A stretch of DNA of 24,300 nt. Source: VFZS01 sp964353255 (GTDB lineage: Bacteria > Acidobacteriota > Terriglobia > Bryobacterales > Bryobacteraceae). A program made the position numbers and the translations under genes. The notes beneath the pieces are model-generated. The model was not told where the DNA came from. It saw nothing but the letters and a program-made list of their open reading frames with translations, and did not search any database. The stretch is taken from NCBI GenBank assembly GCA_964353255.1, contig CAYGVJ010000086.1, positions 1 through 24,300 on the forward strand. Direction: 5' to 3'. Shown here in pieces: positions 21,523 to 24,300 of this stretch; positions within the stretch are counted from its first letter, which is position 1; every line of letters begins with the position of its first letter.

Positions 21523-22302
21523 TTACGGGAAACTGGCGGACTGCTCCGCAGAGAGACCCTCCTGGTTGCGCAAGCTGACATAGACTGAGCCGACGGTGTG
21601 CAAGTTCTGGTCCACGCGGAACGGCTGAAGCAGGGTGAACTGGCTGCCGAACTGCGCCGAAGCGCTGCTGCGGTACCAGTCGGAGAACTTCCCGGCAATG
21701 GTCTCGGCGGGGATGACGATCTCGATGGGCGCCCAGTTGTACTCCGGACGCGGCAGGAAGCGGAAACGCGCCTCGGTCACTTGCCGGGGCGTCGAGTAGC
21801 CCGTGACTGAGAGGTTGAAGCCTGTGGCGGTATAGCCGATTCCGACTTCCGTGACGGCCGGTACGCGCCGCGCCAGGGTGATGGTGCAGGCCACCGCCGC
21901 CACGGGCGTAACATCGACGCCGGCGGCCTCGAGTGTGGCGTTGATCCGGATAGCGCCGGCCACCGTGCCGGTTTGTAGCGAGAACTCCGCGCGGGTGCTT
22001 CCTGCGGCCAGCGTGAAGGTGGGGCTCCTGCCGCCGGTCGAGAACTGTAGGGACGCATCATCAGAGGGGATCGCGGCATTGGGGACGAAGGTCAGGGTCA
22101 GGCGGCCCGAGAGCTGGCCCGCGTAAGGTCCCGCCAAGACCAGGGTGACGCGGGGCTGCTGCTTGGGCTCAGCCGTGGCGGGGCATTCGAGCGCAGCGCC
22201 CACCGGAGCTAGCTGCGCGCGGAGGGGCCACGCGGCGACCAGCAGCGTGAACGCCGTCAGGCCGATCGGCCGGAGCAACCTTCGGATGGGCCTCGACCGC
22301 AT
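21523..22302 (-). CDS. Exported beta-rich protein of unknown function
   Basis: A 259-residue protein. A signal peptide (LLRPIGLTAFTLLVAAWPLRA, cleavage after RA-Q) begins after MRSRPIRR. The mature part is beta-rich, with regular strands such as RVTLVLAGPYAGQLSGRLTL and ATGFNLSVTGYSTPRQVTEA, and resembles cadherin/Ig-like or 'TIGR03437'-type acidobacterial exported domains. I do not recognise a specific family. The start is set by the ATG at 22302, which overlaps the stop of the preceding gene by one base (TGATG), giving translational coupling. The long frame extending to 22911 is an out-of-frame shadow of that gene. Confidence 0.75.
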   Translation of the reverse strand: MRSRPIRRLLRPIGLTAFTLLVAAWPLRAQLAPVGAALECPATAEPKQQPRVTLVLAGPYAGQLSGRLTLTFVPNAAIPSDDASLQFSTGGRSPTFTLAAGSTRAEFSLQTGTVAGAIRINATLEAAGVDVTPVAAVACTITLARRVPAVTEVGIGYTATGFNLSVTGYSTPRQVTEARFRFLPRPEYNWAPIEIVIPAETIAGKFSDWYRSSASAQFGSQFTLLQPFRVDQNLHTVGSVYVSLRNQEGLSAEQSASFP

Positions 22303-22877
22303 CACCGCGGGCTCCCCACTTCCGGCGTTCCCGGCGTGATGACGGGCCTGGCCACCTTGCCGTCGCTGCCAGCGCCACCCGCGCTCCGGCCGGCGACGAG
22401 CGCCCCGCCGACGGCTGCTCCGCCGGCCAGGGCCAGGACGGTGATCAACTTTCCGGAGATTGCGCGCGCTGGGGTTCCCACATTGGTTTGCGAGATCGAT
22501 GCGCTGGCGGTCTGGCCTCGGTAAGAGGCGGTCACCCGTATCTGGAATTCGCCGGGCATGTTGTTGGGCCGCAGGCCGAGGGCGGCGGCCTGGCCGTTTT
22601 CGTCCGTCAGGGTGGTGAAGACGCCGCTGCCATTGGGGAAGACCCCGCTGGGCCCGGCACTGGGCAGAACGAAGGTGACGGCGGCGCCGGCGACGGGGCG
22701 ACGGTTCTCGTCCTGTATCTCGACCACCGGCTCGCCGGCCGTGCGCTGGCGGATGTTGTTGACGGCGCCTTGGCCCTCGACGATGACGATGTTCAACTTC
22801 GCCACCGGCTGACTCGGGCTGGCTTGAAGCGCCAGCAGGCAGCCGAGCAGCGCCGAGAGCGAGGATGCGCGCCGCAT
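22302..22877 (-). CDS. Exported Ig-like (Big_1-type) protein with membrane segment
   Basis: A 191-residue protein. A signal peptide (SLSALLGCLLALQASPSQ) is followed by a bacterial Ig-like domain (about 28-125) with the typical EPVVEIQDENRRPVAGAAVT then FVLPSAGPSGVF and a late VTASYRGQTASASI strand. A hydrophobic stretch (LITVLALAGGAAVGGALVAG, about 143-162) could be an anchor, followed by a Pro/Gly-rich tail. It is the first gene of a two-gene coupled unit with the 21523-22302 gene. Likely cell-surface or periplasmic; function unknown. Confidence 0.78.
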   Translation of the reverse strand: MRRASSLSALLGCLLALQASPSQPVAKLNIVIVEGQGAVNNIRQRTAGEPVVEIQDENRRPVAGAAVTFVLPSAGPSGVFPNGSGVFTTLTDENGQAAALGLRPNNMPGEFQIRVTASYRGQTASASISQTNVGTPARAISGKLITVLALAGGAAVGGALVAGRSAGGAGSDGKVARPVITPGTPEVGSPR

Positions 22878-22960
22878 CGGGTTGGCCGTCTTTGTTAAGC
22901 CCCAGGGCCATTATCCGGCAGGCTGTGCGAACACGTCAACGCGCCGCCGGCTTGACAGGC

Positions 22961-23047
22961 GTGCAAAAATCCGGGGACACTCCGGGCTGGGTCCGTCAAA
23001 CCAGCCGCCTGCCGATGAGCGCAGGCGTGTCCCCAGGATTTTTTCAC
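22961..23047. repeat. 87-bp palindromic element with two internal hairpins
   Basis: Outer arms 22961-22980 and 23027-23047 pair (GTGCAAAAATCC-GGGGACAC against GTGAAAAAATCCTGGGGACAC) with one mismatch and one indel. Inside are two perfect 6-bp stems: GGCTGG/CCAGCC (22985-22990, 23001-23006) and GCCTGC/GCAGGC (23007-23012, 23021-23026). The cloverleaf-like plan fits a REPIN or small MITE. No gene is carried. Confidence 0.8.
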
Positions 23048-23324
23048 ACGTTCCTGGCGTTAGGACACGTGCTCCATGATTCCCCTGAGGCAAAGCCGAC
23101 CCCTCCGACAGGCGCCTCTCAGCCTGCGCTCTCCCGCATCACACGCCAGCGGTATCAGGTAACACCAGCCCACCAGATCTGCCATATCCGAGGCAACTCC
23201 TGCCGTCTCAGAAACTTCCATTACTGGCGAACCCCGACCATTTCAAAGGCGAGCTCAACGCTCGTTATACGGCCACCCGGCAGATCGCTCTCGGCAACAG
23301 CCCTTCTTGCCGCGATCCTCCAGC
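23048..23324. other. Non-coding stretch with a possible attC half-site
   Basis: No gene is supported on either strand. On the minus strand GTATAAC at 23270-23264, followed by GAGCGTTGAGCTCGCC, resembles the start (R'' plus L'') of an integron attC site, but no matching right half is found. A small hairpin CGGCAA/TTGCCG lies at 23292-23312. The rest shows nothing I can name. Confidence 0.35.
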
Positions 23325-23422
23325 AGCTAACGCCATGCGGCTCACCCGCGGCGGCCGGCACCGTCGCTTCCAGTCAACTCGGTCGCTGCGCGGCCGCCGG
23401 CAGGTGCAGCCGCTCGTTAGAG
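23325..23422 (-). other. Integron attC recombination site
   Basis: Read on the minus strand: R'' CTCTAAC (23422-23416), L'' GCGGCTGCACC (23413-23403), an inner stem around CCGGCGGCCG/CGGCCGCCG, L' GGTGAGCCGC (23346-23337) and R' GTTAGCT (23331-23325). L'' has one extra base (G, opposite no partner in L'), the extrahelical base that gives attC sites their polarity. The 98-bp length and the order R''-L''-L'-R' match the attC class of environmental gene cassettes. It begins 21 bp after the stop of the 23444-23947 gene and points the same way, as cassette sites do. Confidence 0.82.
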
Positions 23423-23968
23423 AGCGGCGTTGTGTTTGCCAAGCTAGGAGTCTGGAGCCGGGTCCGGCTGCACGTACGACCAACCTCCCGACATGGACCT
23501 ATTCGGAGACAGCCTGCCTCCGTCCCTAACCTTGACCAATCGTTCGACCGAAAACGGCTCGTGTAGCTTCTTGAGCCGTCTGACGTGTAGCAGATTGAGG
23601 CTTACACCACCGGGCGCGGCTGAGGCATCGTAGAGCTCGCGCTCGCCGGGCTGAAGCAGCCTGATGATCTGCTCGATCAGGGCCCGCTTCTCAGGAGTCA
23701 GCGTGCGCTTGTCGTCCCATCCGACTATCTCGGCGACATATCGGACTGTTGGTAAGTCGGTAGTCGTGGAAAGAAACAGCCGCATCGGATCGTTAACGGT
23801 GGGCGGGAAGATCTGAAGGTCCACAATCGGTCGTGACGAGTACGGTTGGAGAAAGAGGATTTGATCGGGGAGAACGGACTGGGTTCGGCAGATCTCTTCC
23901 AACACCGACTCGTAAACGCCATTGATGAAGAGCGCTTCAAGTGCCATAAGCGACCTCCCGCCGTCTAA
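23331..23968 (-). mobile_element. Integron gene cassette
   Basis: A 638-bp unit from the T after G in the upstream R' box GTTAGAC (23969-23963) to the G of the R' box of the attC at 23331. It contains a 15-nt leader with a ribosome site, one gene and its attC, the compact layout of a mobile gene cassette. No integron integrase gene is in the window. Confidence 0.7.
23444..23947 (-). CDS. Cassette-borne protein of unknown function
   Basis: A 167-residue soluble protein with no signal peptide or membrane helix. Its start, ATG 23947, has a strong ribosome site (GGGAGG) 6 nt upstream. Segments such as RPIVDLQIFPPTVNDPMRLF and VRYVAEIVGWDDKRTLTPEK suggest alternating strands and helices; the second could suit a PUA/EVE-like fold that binds modified bases, but this is speculation. 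The C-terminus is polar (SGGWSYVQPDPAPDS). I recognise no family. It lies between an R' box and an attC site on the same strand, so it is best read as an integron cassette gene, which often encode toxin-antitoxin, resistance or anti-phage functions. Confidence 0.72.
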   Translation of the reverse strand: MALEALFINGVYESVLEEICRTQSVLPDQILFLQPYSSRPIVDLQIFPPTVNDPMRLFLSTTTDLPTVRYVAEIVGWDDKRTLTPEKRALIEQIIRLLQPGERELYDASAAPGGVSLNLLHVRRLKKLHEPFSVERLVKVRDGGRLSPNRSMSGGWSYVQPDPAPDS

Positions 23969-24065
23969 CTCAGAGGATTTTTAGCCTGCCGGTTGCGGCG
24001 CGCAGAGCCCCAGGAGCGGCAGGAGGCCTCCGCCCCGCAACCGGTGGGCTGAAAATCAGGTAGGC
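23963..24065 (-). other. Candidate second attC site (or hairpin) upstream of the cassette gene
   Basis: Contains a perfect R' box GTTAGAC (23969-23963) and, 100 bp away, GCCTACC (24065-24059), a 6/7 match to R''. Between them 23-nt arms (23976-23998 and 24035-24057) pair with three mismatches. The spacer lengths are uneven (1 nt and 6 nt) and no extrahelical base is evident, so it is less typical than the site at 23325. Confidence 0.45.
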
Positions 24066-24095
24066 CAAACCGCTGCCCTACGCCAACCTATGAAG

Positions 24096-24124
24096 ATTGT
24101 ATCGCGCCGTGGAGTTCCCGGCAA
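24096..24124 (-). promoter_or_regulatory. Promoter reading into the cassette
   Basis: On the minus strand TTGCCG (24124-24119), a 17-bp spacer and TACAAT (24101-24096). Transcription would start near 24089, cross the inverted repeat and enter the gene at 23947. It could be an internal cassette promoter or a displaced integron promoter. The stretch 24066-24247 has no gene I can support. Confidence 0.5.
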
Positions 24125-24247
24125 GGCCGCGGGGGGACGCCCAGGGTGACCATTCCGCCTGGCCTCCCCGAAATCCTGGCGCCGGCGACAGGAGCACGAT
24201 TTATGATGCTCCCGCTCGACCTGGAAGTCAACAACACAGCGTCCCGC

Positions 24248-24300
24248 TGTCAAGCCTCGATTAAAATGTCCCCCTGCTTAGCTCGATAAAAATGTCCCTT
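24248..24300. mobile_element. Probable insertion sequence end (IS21-like), cut by the window edge
   Basis: Starts TGTCAAGCC and carries two near-identical 17-bp units, CTCGATTAAAATGTCCC (24256-24272) and CTCGATAAAAATGTCCC (24282-24298), 26 bp apart. Tandem transposase-binding repeats inside a TGT... end are typical of IS21-family elements. The family assignment is from memory; no transposase is in view. Confidence 0.5.

Noticed and set aside
22303..22911. N-terminal extension of the 21523-22302 protein
   Set aside because: It is an out-of-frame reading of the Ig-like protein gene, Arg-rich and without a start signal; the real start is the coupled ATG at 22302.
22865..23566. Plus-strand frame of 233 codons across the accessory region
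   Set aside because: It runs through the palindromic element and the attC site and has no ribosome site or domain.
24056..24253. Minus-strand frame of 65 codons between the IS end and the cassette
   Set aside because: It is Arg-rich with no ribosome site, spans the promoter and ends at the inverted repeat; probably non-coding.
1..24300. CRISPR arrays, tRNA and rRNA genes
   Set aside because: No regularly spaced repeats and no cloverleaf or rRNA-like sequence were recognised by eye; a covariance-model scan would be needed to exclude a tRNA firmly.

Overview
The window looks like a high-GC chromosome fragment of an acidobacterium, most likely of the Bryobacterales/Solibacter type. I infer this from the gene mix rather than from any marker gene: a DUF1501 protein, Tat-exported SagB-type and TIM-barrel proteins, two PEP-CTERM proteins, an ECF sigma/anti-sigma pair, and small conserved proteins that I associate with that order. 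No rRNA or tRNA gene and no CRISPR array was recognised.

Layout. 1-1829 (minus): chemotaxis operon cheY, CheX-like phosphatase, cheA (cheA runs off the left edge). 1963-3542 (plus): internally shortened DUF1501 protein, a small conserved protein and YggX. 3609-9422: an accessory island bounded by two 226-bp direct repeats about 96% identical. It carries a 1583-residue DUF4011/SF1-helicase/Vsr-like nuclease/DUF3320 protein, probably antiviral, and an MNT antitoxin gene whose HEPN toxin partner is reduced to its two ends. The right repeat is the 5' end of an intact TPR gene; the left repeat is a dead copy of that end. 9214-14331: TPR protein, MFS transporter, a glycosyltransferase fused to a RimI-like acetyltransferase, and a DUF465 protein. 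14441-16383: a LamG/PEP-CTERM protein and a convergent aminotransferase. 16462-18723: ECF sigma factor, zinc-finger anti-sigma factor and a secreted protein, overlapping as one operon. 18732-21329: a second PEP-CTERM protein (minus), a SagB-type oxidoreductase and a TIM-barrel isomerase-like protein. 21374-22877 (minus): a fragment of another MNT gene and two coupled exported proteins, one Ig-like.

22878-24300 is accessory DNA. It holds an 87-bp palindromic element, a convincing integron attC site immediately downstream of a 167-residue gene of unknown function, a matching R' recombination box just upstream of that gene inside a second long inverted repeat, a good promoter reading into it, and at the right edge what looks like the end of an IS element. 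I read this as a small integron cassette array (no integrase in view) truncated by or next to an IS.

The most notable observations are the unannotated integron cassette, the defence-type island between long direct repeats, the gutted HepT gene, the glycosyltransferase-RimI fusion, and a recurring arrangement in which a -10 box lies only 6-9 nt before the start codon, predicting leaderless mRNAs.
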